Assembly: GCA_963533935.1 (NCBI GenBank)
Contig: CAUSQL010000041.1
Coordinates: 1-12,066 of the forward strand
Length of the DNA stretch: 12,066 bases
From: CAUSKK01 sp963533935
GTDB lineage: Bacteria; Pseudomonadota; Gammaproteobacteria; Cardiobacteriales; Cardiobacteriaceae
Direction of reading: 5' to 3'
The position numbers and the translations under genes were made by a program. The first letter of the stretch is position 1. Every line of letters begins with the position of its first letter. The notes beneath the pieces are model-generated. The model was not told where the DNA came from and ran no database searches. It worked only from the letters and a program-made list of their open reading frames with translations. Positions 5,851-12,066 of the stretch are shown here, in pieces.

Positions 5851-6381
5851 ATGGCTGAACATATTGATGATATGCGGGGAATCCCCCGTGCTGTTTCCCA
5901 CCAATTAACCTATTTTGACGGCAGTAGGCGGGTGGTTTACTGCAAAGACGAAGAATACGAACTGCCCAACGGCGTCATCATCATGTCCCGCACCGACCCG
6001 GACGGGCTCATTCTCAACGGTAACCAGGCCTTCCTCGACGCCACCGGCTACAGCGTCCGCGAATTGCAAAATCAGCCCTATCACCTGCTAAGACACCCGC
6101 AAATGCCCCGGGCCATATTTAAGGAAATGTGGGACAAATTAAATCAGGGCAAGGAATGGAACGGCTACATTAAGAATTTACGTAAGGACGGTTCCTTTTA
6201 TTGGGCCGTAACCCACATCGTGCCGGACATAAATAAGAAGAACGAAATCGTCTATTTCATCTGCACCCAGCGCAAGATGCAGCGCGGCCTAATCAACCGG
6301 CAGGAAACTATCTACAACGATTTACGCGCCCGGGAGGAAAAAGGCTTCGGCTTTGATTTCTTCGGCCGCCTCTTTTCCTAA
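5851..6381 (+). CDS. Stand-alone Aer/CetB-type PAS domain protein
   Basis: The 176-residue protein is one PAS domain with short tails. It closely follows the N-terminal FAD-binding PAS of the aerotaxis sensor Aer: IIMSRTDPDG, NQAFLDATGYSVRELQNQPY, LLRHPQMPRAIFKEMW, then WNGYIKNLRKDGSFYWAV. Unlike Aer it has no membrane span, HAMP or methyl-accepting signalling domain. That makes it like CetB of Campylobacter, a soluble redox/energy sensor that works with a separate transducer. The Aer RHPDMP motif reads RHPQMP here. The Asp-to-Gln change is at a position linked to FAD binding in Aer, so cofactor binding is uncertain. About 25 residues precede the domain, and the C-terminus ends GFGFDFFGRLFS, a possible amphipathic tail. 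I choose ATG 5851 with GAGGAA just upstream over an in-frame TTG at 5839. dapB starts 23 bp downstream. Confidence 0.88.
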   Translation: MAEHIDDMRGIPRAVSHQLTYFDGSRRVVYCKDEEYELPNGVIIMSRTDPDGLILNGNQAFLDATGYSVRELQNQPYHLLRHPQMPRAIFKEMWDKLNQGKEWNGYIKNLRKDGSFYWAVTHIVPDINKKNEIVYFICTQRKMQRGLINRQETIYNDLRAREEKGFGFDFFGRLFS

Positions 6382-6404
6382 AATGAAAGTTTTGTGAGGC
6401 AACT

Positions 6405-7202
6405 ATGAAAATCGGCATACACGGCATTAACGGCAAAATGGGTTTGGCCATCGCGGCGGAAATTCAGCGGCAGCAGCAGGACCAGCTGGTCAGCGCCTCC
6501 GTGCGCAATGGCCACGGCTGGGCCGATAAAACTTTGGCCCAGGTTAGCGACCTGAAGCTATTGCCCGTGCGCCTTACCAGCAATTTGCAGCAGCTCTGCG
6601 CGCCGGCCGACGTCATCATCGACTTCACCCGCCCCGATGCCACCCATCTGCTGCTGCCGGTCTGCCGCCACTTGAAAAAACCCATGATGATTGGCACCAC
6701 CGGCTTCACCGGCCCGGCGCGGGAATGGATTGAGCAGGCGGCCACGGAAATTCCCATCGTTTTAGCCTCAAACACCAGCGTGGGCGTAACCATACTGCAA
6801 GAGGTGAGCCGGCGGGTGGCGGCCCTACTTGGGCCGGAGCAGTGGGACGTGGAAATCTTCGAGGCCCACCACCGCAATAAGGTGGACGCGCCCTCGGGCA
6901 CCGCCCTGCGCCTCGGGGAAACCATCGCCCAGGCGCAGAATTCCAATTTTGAGGAGCGCAAGCGCTACGGCTACCAGGGCAAGCGCCGCCCGGGCGACAT
7001 TGGCTTTGCTGTGCAGCGGGCCGGGGAAATCATCGGCGACCACGAGGTGTCCTTCATCAATGATTTGGAAATCCTTAAATTCAGCCACTACGCCCGCTCC
7101 CGGCGTATTTTTGCCCAGGGGGCACTGACCGCCGCCCGCTGGCTCCAGGGCCGCCCCGCCGGCCTGTACACCATGGGCCAGGTTTTGGGCTTTGAAGCCT
7201 AA
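6405..7202 (+). CDS. dapB: 4-hydroxy-tetrahydrodipicolinate reductase
   Basis: DapB reduces 4-hydroxy-tetrahydrodipicolinate with NAD(P)H in the lysine and meso-diaminopimelate pathway, which feeds peptidoglycan synthesis. The 265 residues compare with 273 in E. coli. Visible are the nucleotide-binding loop GINGKMG (7-13), VIIDFTRPDAT (70-80), GTTGF (97-101), and the active-site segment EAHHRNKVDAPSGTAL (153-168) with His155 as proton donor and Lys159. The start has GAGG about 8 nt upstream. The 23-bp gap to the PAS gene and the absence of a terminator suggest co-transcription. A 47-bp gap leads to lapA. Confidence 0.97.
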   Translation: MKIGIHGINGKMGLAIAAEIQRQQQDQLVSASVRNGHGWADKTLAQVSDLKLLPVRLTSNLQQLCAPADVIIDFTRPDATHLLLPVCRHLKKPMMIGTTGFTGPAREWIEQAATEIPIVLASNTSVGVTILQEVSRRVAALLGPEQWDVEIFEAHHRNKVDAPSGTALRLGETIAQAQNSNFEERKRYGYQGKRRPGDIGFAVQRAGEIIGDHEVSFINDLEILKFSHYARSRRIFAQGALTAARWLQGRPAGLYTMGQVLGFEA

Positions 7203-7249
7203 CAATGCTAAGATTAGCCCGTTTTTAACCTTCCTTTGGAGCGCAACTC

Positions 7250-7549
7250 ATGAAATGGCTTTCCCTTATCTTTGTGGCCCTGCTGGGGCTGGTGTTTACG
7301 GTGCTCGGCATGCACAACAGCGGCCCGGTGGAAGTGGATTATCTATTCGGTAAAAGCCAGCTGGCGCTCATTTCCGTCATGGTGCTGTCTTTCATCTGTG
7401 GCGCTCTACTTACCCTATTTGTCTTTGGGGTGAAATCCGTATTCTGGCGCTGCCGGGCCCGGCGGCTGGGCAAGCAGCTGAAGGCGGAGCATTCGGCCCA
7501 ATCGGAGGCGCAAATTCGGGCGGAATTCCAGGCCGACAATGCTAAATGA
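7250..7549 (+). CDS. lapA: Lipopolysaccharide assembly protein LapA (DUF1049)
   Basis: This is a 99-residue inner-membrane protein with two membrane segments (about 3-21 and 40-63) joined by the short NSGPVEVDYLFG turn typical of LapA/YciS. A charged, helical cytoplasmic tail follows. LapA works with LapB in controlling LPS synthesis through FtsH and LpxC. The start has GGAG 8-9 nt upstream. Its stop overlaps the lapB start in ATGA, which predicts translational coupling. Confidence 0.93.
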   Translation: MKWLSLIFVALLGLVFTVLGMHNSGPVEVDYLFGKSQLALISVMVLSFICGALLTLFVFGVKSVFWRCRARRLGKQLKAEHSAQSEAQIRAEFQADNAK

Positions 7550-8616
7550 TTGAATCCATTATTATTCTTTTGCTGCCCCTGGCCGCCTACTCCGGCTGGT
7601 GGGTGGCCATGAGAAGGGAGGCACGGGCGTTACGACAAAATAAGGCCCGTGCCTCTTATTTCGCCGGCCTCAATTCCCTACTTAACGGCCGCAGCGACAC
7701 GGCCCTGGAAATTTTTTCCAATTTTCCCGTGCTCGACAGCAGCACCGTGGAAATTCAACTGACCCTCGGCACGCTGCTGCGCAACCGGGGCCAGCTGGAC
7801 CGGGCCCTGCACCTGCACGGCCAACTTTACGACCGCACCGATTTAAACGGCGAGCAGCGGCGGCTGACCACCCTGGAGCTGGCCGCCGACTACCACCAGG
7901 CGGGCATGTACGTGCAGGCCCAGGAACTCTATGAATTGCTGCTGCCCACGGACTTTCACCGGGAGGAGGTGCGCCAGGCCCTGACCCAGATTTACGAGCG
8001 CATGGCCCAGTGGCAGAAGGCCATTGACCTGAATGTGGCGTCCCGGGAAAATCTGGCCCACTATTACTGCTGCCTGGCCGAAGAGCAGCCGGAGCGCCAC
8101 GAGGAGCTATTGGCCCAGGCTTTGAAAATGGATAGCCAGTGCCTGCGTGCTCACCTGCTGCGCGCCGAACGGCTGCTGGCTCAGGGCTTTCATCTGGAGG
8201 CGCTAAGCACCTACCAGTCCCTGGCCCAGCTGGACGCGGACCTGCTGCCGGAGCTGCTGGCGCCGCTGGCCAACTGCTACGGTGCCCTGGAGCGGCTGCC
8301 GGACTTTCACCGCTGGCTGCTGAGCCAAGAGGAACGGCCGCGGCGGCCGAGCCTGACTTTAGCGGTGCTGCCCCATCTGCCGGGACCGGAGGCGCGGCGG
8401 CTGTTGCAGGAACGCTTCGACCAGAGCGCGTCGCCCTTTTTACTCAGTGAACAGCTGTGGCAGGACCTGCCGGCAGTGGCGCAGAAAATTGCCCCGCAGC
8501 GCAGTTACCGCTGTGATGAATGCGGCTTCCGCCACCACAGCCTGATTTGGCACTGTCCCGCCTGTAGCCGCTGGAGCAGTTTCCGGCCGCTGCTGGAGAT
8601 TAAATTTCGCCAATAA
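7546..8616 (+). CDS. lapB: Lipopolysaccharide assembly protein LapB (TPR + rubredoxin-like)
   Basis: LapB (YciM) is an inner-membrane-anchored adaptor that directs FtsH to degrade LpxC and so sets LPS production. The 356-residue protein (389 in E. coli) has an N-terminal membrane anchor (3-21), a run of TPR helices (about 35-300), and a C-terminal rubredoxin-like metal site YRCDECGF (321-328) / WHCPACSRW (335-343) with Cys323, Cys326, Cys337 and Cys340 all present. It overlaps lapA by 4 nt. The lapA-lapB-pyrF order is the same as in E. coli. A degenerate family palindrome begins directly after its TAA stop and separates it from pyrF. Confidence 0.96.
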   Translation: MIESIIILLLPLAAYSGWWVAMRREARALRQNKARASYFAGLNSLLNGRSDTALEIFSNFPVLDSSTVEIQLTLGTLLRNRGQLDRALHLHGQLYDRTDLNGEQRRLTTLELAADYHQAGMYVQAQELYELLLPTDFHREEVRQALTQIYERMAQWQKAIDLNVASRENLAHYYCCLAEEQPERHEELLAQALKMDSQCLRAHLLRAERLLAQGFHLEALSTYQSLAQLDADLLPELLAPLANCYGALERLPDFHRWLLSQEERPRRPSLTLAVLPHLPGPEARRLLQERFDQSASPFLLSEQLWQDLPAVAQKIAPQRSYRCDECGFRHHSLIWHCPACSRWSSFRPLLEIKFRQ

Positions 8617-8690
8617 ACAAACAGCGGGGCGCTTAGGTTGTATGTTTAATTGCACTAATAAACATACAGGGGAAGCGCCCGTCCGTTTGT
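8617..8690. repeat. Stop-abutting palindrome family, copy 4 (left arm decayed)
   Basis: The right arm (8659-8692) is canonical: CAGGGGAAGCGCCC then GTCCGTTTGTAA. The left arm (ACAAACAGCGGGGCGC, then TTAGGTTG) has several mismatches. About 25 of 32 arm positions still pair, counting one G-U, around a 10-nt loop at 8649-8658. It starts at the base after the lapB stop codon. The right arm passes into TTTGTAAATTTATTA and could act as a weak terminator or processing site between lapB and pyrF. pyrF starts 22 nt later. Confidence 0.82.
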
Positions 8691-8712
8691 AAATTTATTA
8701 ACCAGGAATTTT

Positions 8713-9411
8713 ATGGATAAGAAAATTATCGTTGCCCTAGATGATGACGACCCCCAACGGGCCCTCAATCTGGTGGCCAAGCTCGACCCGGCCCTGTGTC
8801 GCCTGAAGGTGGGCAAGAACCTCTTCACCCGCACCGGCCGCAAATTCGTGGAGGATTTGCAGCGCTCCTACCACTTTGAAATCTTCCTCGACCTGAAATT
8901 CCACGACATTCCGAACACGGTGGCCACCGCCGTGCGCGCCGCCGCCGACATGGGCGTGTGGCTGGTAAACGTGCACGGTTCCGGCGGCCTCAAGATGATG
9001 GCGGCGGCCAGCGAGGCCCTGGCCAAGCTGCGCAACCCGCCGAAGCTCATTGCCGTAACCGTGCTCACGTCCATGGACCAGGATTCTCTTAAAGAAATCG
9101 GCATCGAGCGGCCACTGCTGGAGCAGGTGGAACTGCTGGCGCGGCTGGCCCAGCGCGCCGGCCTGGACGGGGTGGTCTGTTCGGCCCGGGAAACGGAGGT
9201 GATTAAAAGGGCCTGCGGCCGCAGCTTTCTGGCGGTAACGCCGGGCATTCGTCCCATCTGGTCGGCGAAGAACGACCAGGAACGTATCTTTACCCCCAGC
9301 GAAGCGCTGCGGGTGGGCGCCGACTATCTGGTCATCGGCCGGCCCATCACCGCCGCCTACGACCCGCTGCGGGCACTAGAACGCATCAGCGAGGAAATTA
9401 ATAATGGTTGA
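8713..9411 (+). CDS. pyrF: Orotidine 5'-phosphate decarboxylase
   Basis: PyrF converts OMP to UMP, the last step of de novo pyrimidine synthesis. The 232-residue protein has the substrate Asp10 in IVALDDDD, Lys32 in CRLKVGK, and the catalytic cluster DLKFHDIPNTV (60-70) with Asp60, Lys62 and Asp65. The phosphate-site segments VTPGIRP and DYLVIGRPIT lie near the C-terminus. It is slightly shorter than the 245-residue E. coli enzyme. The start has AGGAA 5 nt upstream. It overlaps pssA by 8 nt and heads the pyrF-pssA-holD-ygiM run. Confidence 0.97.
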   Translation: MDKKIIVALDDDDPQRALNLVAKLDPALCRLKVGKNLFTRTGRKFVEDLQRSYHFEIFLDLKFHDIPNTVATAVRAAADMGVWLVNVHGSGGLKMMAAASEALAKLRNPPKLIAVTVLTSMDQDSLKEIGIERPLLEQVELLARLAQRAGLDGVVCSARETEVIKRACGRSFLAVTPGIRPIWSAKNDQERIFTPSEALRVGADYLVIGRPITAAYDPLRALERISEEINNG

Positions 9412-10165
9412 AGAACATCGGGAACCGCGCGACCGGCGGGTCATCATTTATATACTGCCGAATCTAGTTACCACCGCCTCGCTGTGCTGCGGCTTCATTG
9501 CCATTCTGTCGGCCATTCAGGGCAAATACATCAACGGCGCCATGCTCATCTTCCTATCTATGATTTTCGACGGTTTGGACGGCCGCGTGGCCCGCTGGAC
9601 GAAAACGGAAAGTGAATTCGGCGTGCAGTACGATTCGCTGGCGGACCTGGTGGCCTTCGGCGTGGCGCCGGCGCTGCTGGTGCACCAGTGGTCATTAACC
9701 TTTGCCAATGTGGTGCCGGTGGTGCCGTCGCGGCTGGGGGCCATGGCCGCCTTCATCTACGTGGCCTGCACCGCCCTGCGGCTGGCCCGCTTTAATGTGC
9801 AGGTGGGCGAGGGCGATAAGCGCTACTTCTCCGGCCTGCCGAGCCCGTCGGCGGCGGCCATAATGGCCGGCTTCGTCTGGGTGGCCCAGTACTACGGCTG
9901 GAGCGGCAAGAGCGGCGGCCTGCTGGTGCTTTCCCTGTTAATCACCCTGCTCTGCGCCTCGGCCATGGTCTGCGATTTGAAGTACTACAGCTTTAAGACC
10001 TTTAAATTGCAGGACACCATTCCCTTTAATAAGGCGGTGCTGCCGGTGCTGGTCATCGGTTTAATCGTGCTGAAGCCGTCCCTGACCCTCTTTAGCATCT
10101 TCGCCTGCTACGGCCTGCACGCGCCGCTGCTGGCCCTGTGGCGGCGCTGGCGGCGGCGGAAATAA
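9404..10165 (+). CDS. pssA: CDP-diacylglycerol-serine O-phosphatidyltransferase (type II)
   Basis: This integral membrane enzyme makes phosphatidylserine from CDP-diacylglycerol and serine, the route to phosphatidylethanolamine. The 253-residue protein carries the full CDP-alcohol phosphatidyltransferase motif DGx2DGx2ARx8Gx3Dx3D at 56-81, with Asp56, Asp59, Gly73, Asp77 and Asp81 all present. Several membrane segments surround it. This is the membrane-embedded type, unlike the peripheral PLD-like PssA of E. coli. The opening segment IYILPNLVTTASLCCGF is typical of the serine-specific branch. It starts inside the pyrF end (8-nt overlap) with GAGGAAATT upstream. Its stop overlaps the next start as TAATG. 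Confidence 0.93.
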   Translation: MVEEHREPRDRRVIIYILPNLVTTASLCCGFIAILSAIQGKYINGAMLIFLSMIFDGLDGRVARWTKTESEFGVQYDSLADLVAFGVAPALLVHQWSLTFANVVPVVPSRLGAMAAFIYVACTALRLARFNVQVGEGDKRYFSGLPSPSAAAIMAGFVWVAQYYGWSGKSGGLLVLSLLITLLCASAMVCDLKYYSFKTFKLQDTIPFNKAVLPVLVIGLIVLKPSLTLFSIFACYGLHAPLLALWRRWRRRK

Positions 10166-10890
10166 TGCTGAACTGGAGCGACGGCCAGAAATACGCCCTG
10201 CGCGCCCTGGGCTATCGCCGCTGGCTGCTGCGCTCCAGTCTCGGTGAGCTGCGGGAGGCGGGGGCGCCCCAAGCACCGCGGCTAAAGCCTGAAGTCACCG
10301 GGGAGCGGACGACGGCCCAGGCGGCCCTAAGCTCTGTTTTAACGGAGCTGGTTCAGCCGGCACCGGCTCAGCCGGCACCGGCCCCGTCGGAATCAGCCCA
10401 GTCCGCCCTTACTCCGTCCCCATCGCAAAGGGCAGCAGAACCGGCGTTAAGCCAAGCCCTGGCCCCAGAACCCCAATTAATCCGGTGGAATTTTGGCCAA
10501 CTGCGGCTGGACGACAATTACTGCCTTATTTCCAGCGTAAATCTACGTTACCAATGGCTATTGCCGCCGCCGATTTGGGAAGAAGGCCAGTGGCGACTGC
10601 TGCGGCGGGCCGAGGCGGATTTGCTGCTGCGGGCGCTGATTAATTCCGGCGAGGCGGCCGAAGGGCGGGGGCTGGAGCCCTTTTTGCAAGCGTCTCTGCC
10701 CGCGCCGCTTCCGACTTCGCAGCCCTTAGATTTAGGCGCCAAAACCGTGGCCCTGGGCAATTTCGTGGCGAAAAATTTAGGTCAGGAGCAGCGGCTCCGG
10801 GTTTATTATTTATCACACCCGCAATTTGTACTGGAGCAGCGGGCGAAACGCCAGCTCTGGCAGCAAATTAAAGGGCTAAAGGATTATTGA
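10165..10890 (+). CDS. holD: Probable DNA polymerase III psi subunit (HolD-like), with long linker
   Basis: I assign this 241-residue protein tentatively. Its first 24 residues, QKYALRALGYRRWLLR in particular, resemble the E. coli psi peptide RDWQLQQLGITQWSLRR. Trp20 matches Trp17 of E. coli psi, which binds the clamp loader. The C-terminus LSHPQFVLEQRAKRQLWQQI matches the end of psi, where LASP is followed by an Arg-rich stretch and LWQQI. The middle matches less well. Residues 35-105 are an Ala/Pro/Ser/Gln-rich linker containing a 15-bp tandem duplication (10354-10383, PAPAQPAPAP). This makes it far longer than the 137-residue E. coli protein. Psi links the chi subunit and single-strand binding protein to the clamp loader. 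I start it at ATG 10165, overlapping the pssA stop; an upstream GTG at 10138 lies inside pssA. If not HolD, it is an unknown cytoplasmic protein. Confidence 0.58.
   Translation: MLNWSDGQKYALRALGYRRWLLRSSLGELREAGAPQAPRLKPEVTGERTTAQAALSSVLTELVQPAPAQPAPAPSESAQSALTPSPSQRAAEPALSQALAPEPQLIRWNFGQLRLDDNYCLISSVNLRYQWLLPPPIWEEGQWRLLRRAEADLLLRALINSGEAAEGRGLEPFLQASLPAPLPTSQPLDLGAKTVALGNFVAKNLGQEQRLRVYYLSHPQFVLEQRAKRQLWQQIKGLKDY
10354..10383 (+). repeat. 15-bp tandem duplication in the linker of the HolD-like gene
   Basis: CAGCCGGCACCGGCT (10354-10368) is repeated directly as CAGCCGGCACCGGCC (10369-10383), differing only in the last base. It encodes QPAPA twice and is in frame, so the linker can change length in 5-residue steps by slippage. 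Confidence 0.85.
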
Positions 10891-11549
10891 TGAAAAAACT
10901 GTTACTACTTTTATTTTTCACCGGCACGGCCTGGGCCGAAACCGCCTGGGTCAGCGACAGCCTGCGGGCCTCGGTCAATGAGGAGGCGGGCCTGAACAAG
11001 CGCTTCATCGCCACCCTCAACGCCGGCGATGAGGTGCAGGTGCTGGAACGCAGCAAAGACAAGGAATACATCAAGGTTAAAAAGGGCGACGTGGTCGGTT
11101 GGATTTCCGCCCGCAACATCATGAACACTCCCAGTGTGCACGTGCAGCTGGCCAAGCAGAACGCCCTGCTCGGCGAATTGCAGGAGAAAAATAACAGCCT
11201 GCAAAGTAGTGCCTCCAACAACGGCCAGGCGCTGAACAATCTCCAGGCGGAATTCCAGCGGCTCCAGGTCAGCGAGCGCCAGGCCAAGGAGGAATTGCAG
11301 TCCCTCCAGCGGGCCTCCAGCAATGTGGTGGCCATTGACCAGCGTAATCGCCAGCTGGAAGCGAACATTGCCAAGTCCGAGCAGGAAAACATAACCCTGC
11401 GCCACCGCAATAACCAGCTGGAGGAGGCGCTGCATTCGCGGCAGATTTATGTGGGGGCGGCGCTGCTGCTCATCGGCTTCGTGCTGCACTGGCTGCTGGA
11501 CCACTTTAGGGCCATCAATCGCAATCGCAGCAGCTATGACGATTTATAA
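10890..11549 (+). CDS. TIGR04211 / YgiM-type SH3 domain membrane protein
   Basis: The 219-residue protein has a signal peptide MKKLLLLLFFTGTAWA. A bacterial SH3 domain follows (about 18-78: WVSDSLRASV, LNAGDEVQVLERS, VVGWISARNI). Then come a long coiled coil (about 85-180, rich in Leu, Gln, Asn and Glu), a membrane span IYVGAALLLIGFVLHWLL, and a short basic tail. This order matches E. coli YgiM, whose function is not established. The SH3 domain should face the periplasm, held away from the membrane by the coiled coil. The start ATG overlaps the stop of the upstream gene by one base (TGATG), with AAAGGA upstream. An in-frame TTG three bases earlier is unlikely. Confidence 0.9.
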   Translation: MKKLLLLLFFTGTAWAETAWVSDSLRASVNEEAGLNKRFIATLNAGDEVQVLERSKDKEYIKVKKGDVVGWISARNIMNTPSVHVQLAKQNALLGELQEKNNSLQSSASNNGQALNNLQAEFQRLQVSERQAKEELQSLQRASSNVVAIDQRNRQLEANIAKSEQENITLRHRNNQLEEALHSRQIYVGAALLLIGFVLHWLLDHFRAINRNRSSYDDL

Positions 11550-11579
11550 AAGTTTCTTTTAAAACAATGGAGTATTTCC

Positions 11580-12066
11580 GTGAGTAAAATCTTTGATGTG
11601 GTAAAACCTGGCGTGGTAACCGGCGACGATGTGCAAAAAATCTTCGCCATTGCCAAGGAAAACAATTTCGCCATTCCGGCGGTGAACTGCGTGGGTTCCG
11701 ACTCGGTCAATGCGGCCCTGGAAACGGCGGCGCGGGTGAAATCGCCCATCATCATTCAGTTCTCCAACGGCGGTGCCCAGTTCTACGCCGGCAAAGGCAT
11801 TAAGCCCGCCAGCGGCACCCGTCCCGACGTGCTGGGAGCCATCGCCGGTGCCAAACATGTGCACAGCCTGGCCGCCGAATACGGCATTCCGGTGATTTTG
11901 CACACGGACCACTGCGCCAAGAAGCTGCTGCCCTGGATTGACGGCCTGCTGGACGCCGGCGAGCAACACTTTAAGGAGACCGGCAAGCCGCTGTTCTCTT
12001 CCCACATGATTGACCTGTCCGAAGAGCCCATCGCGGAAAACATGGCCATCTGCCGCAAGTACCTGG
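11580..12066 (+). CDS. fbaA: Class II fructose-bisphosphate aldolase, 5' part (runs off the window)
   Basis: The enzyme splits fructose-1,6-bisphosphate into dihydroxyacetone phosphate and glyceraldehyde-3-phosphate, using zinc. The first 162 residues are present and follow E. coli FbaA closely: MSKIFDVVKPGVVTGDD, NNFAIPAVNCVGSDS, FSNGGAQF, and HTDHCAKKLLPWIDGLLDAG with catalytic Asp110 and zinc ligand His111, then SSHMIDLSEE. It is the long class IIA type. The start is GTG at 11580 with GGAG 7 nt upstream; no ATG fits the conserved N-terminus. A 30-bp gap without a terminator follows the ygiM-like gene, so read-through is likely. The remainder lies beyond 12066. Confidence 0.97.
   Translation, partial: MSKIFDVVKPGVVTGDDVQKIFAIAKENNFAIPAVNCVGSDSVNAALETAARVKSPIIIQFSNGGAQFYAGKGIKPASGTRPDVLGAIAGAKHVHSLAAEYGIPVILHTDHCAKKLLPWIDGLLDAGEQHFKETGKPLFSSHMIDLSEEPIAENMAICRKYL

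Noticed and set aside
142..8690. Palindromes as DNA uptake sequence pairs (DUS/USS) used as terminators
   Set aside because: The known DUS and USS cores are absent, and the shared core is not scattered singly through the genes of this window as uptake sequences are.
142..8690. Palindromes as CRISPR repeats
   Set aside because: They are kilobases apart, between different genes, with no regular spacers and no cas genes.

Overview
The window looks like the chromosome of a gammaproteobacterium. The evidence is the lapA-lapB-pyrF gene order, a zinc-finger DksA, an Escherichia-type class II fructose-bisphosphate aldolase, a YgiM-like SH3 protein and a probable HolD (psi). Coding third positions are GC-rich and the gaps between genes are AT-rich. 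I cannot place it below class from sequence alone. No phage, plasmid, transposase or CRISPR gene is visible.

Layout. Positions 8-117 hold a tRNA-Asn without an encoded CCA end, followed by an intrinsic terminator. From 192 to 5788 every protein gene is on the minus strand. In order of transcription these are a DUF4743/Nudix hydrolase, a zinc-type ABC permease (znuB-like) followed 29 bp later by dksA, then glmU, a Tat-exported DUF882 (MepK/YcbK-type) peptidase with its own terminator, and an unrecognised secreted protein. A 62-bp divergent gap (5789-5850) separates these from a plus-strand block running to the end. That block is a stand-alone Aer/CetB-type PAS protein, dapB, lapA, lapB, pyrF, pssA, a probable holD, a ygiM-like gene and the first 162 codons of fbaA.

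How the genes work together. Most are housekeeping: envelope precursors (glmU, dapB, pssA, the DUF882 peptidase), control of LPS synthesis (lapAB), pyrimidine synthesis (pyrF), replication (holD), the stringent response (dksA) and glycolysis (fbaA). lapA/lapB, pyrF/pssA, pssA/holD and holD/ygiM overlap by 1-8 nt, which suggests two tightly coupled operon segments. The break between them, after lapB, is occupied by a repeat.

The most unusual signal is a family of four related long palindromes, at about 142-190, 3507-3582, 4874-4950 and 8617-8690. They share a core reading GACGGGCGCTTCCCCTG. Each lies 0-7 nt past the stop codon of a different gene. Two copies are nearly perfect 76-77 bp hairpins that differ from each other by paired compensatory substitutions. 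One is half-decayed and one is internally shortened. They fit none of the named repeat families I know and may be a mobile, hairpin-forming 3'-end element used as a transcript end.
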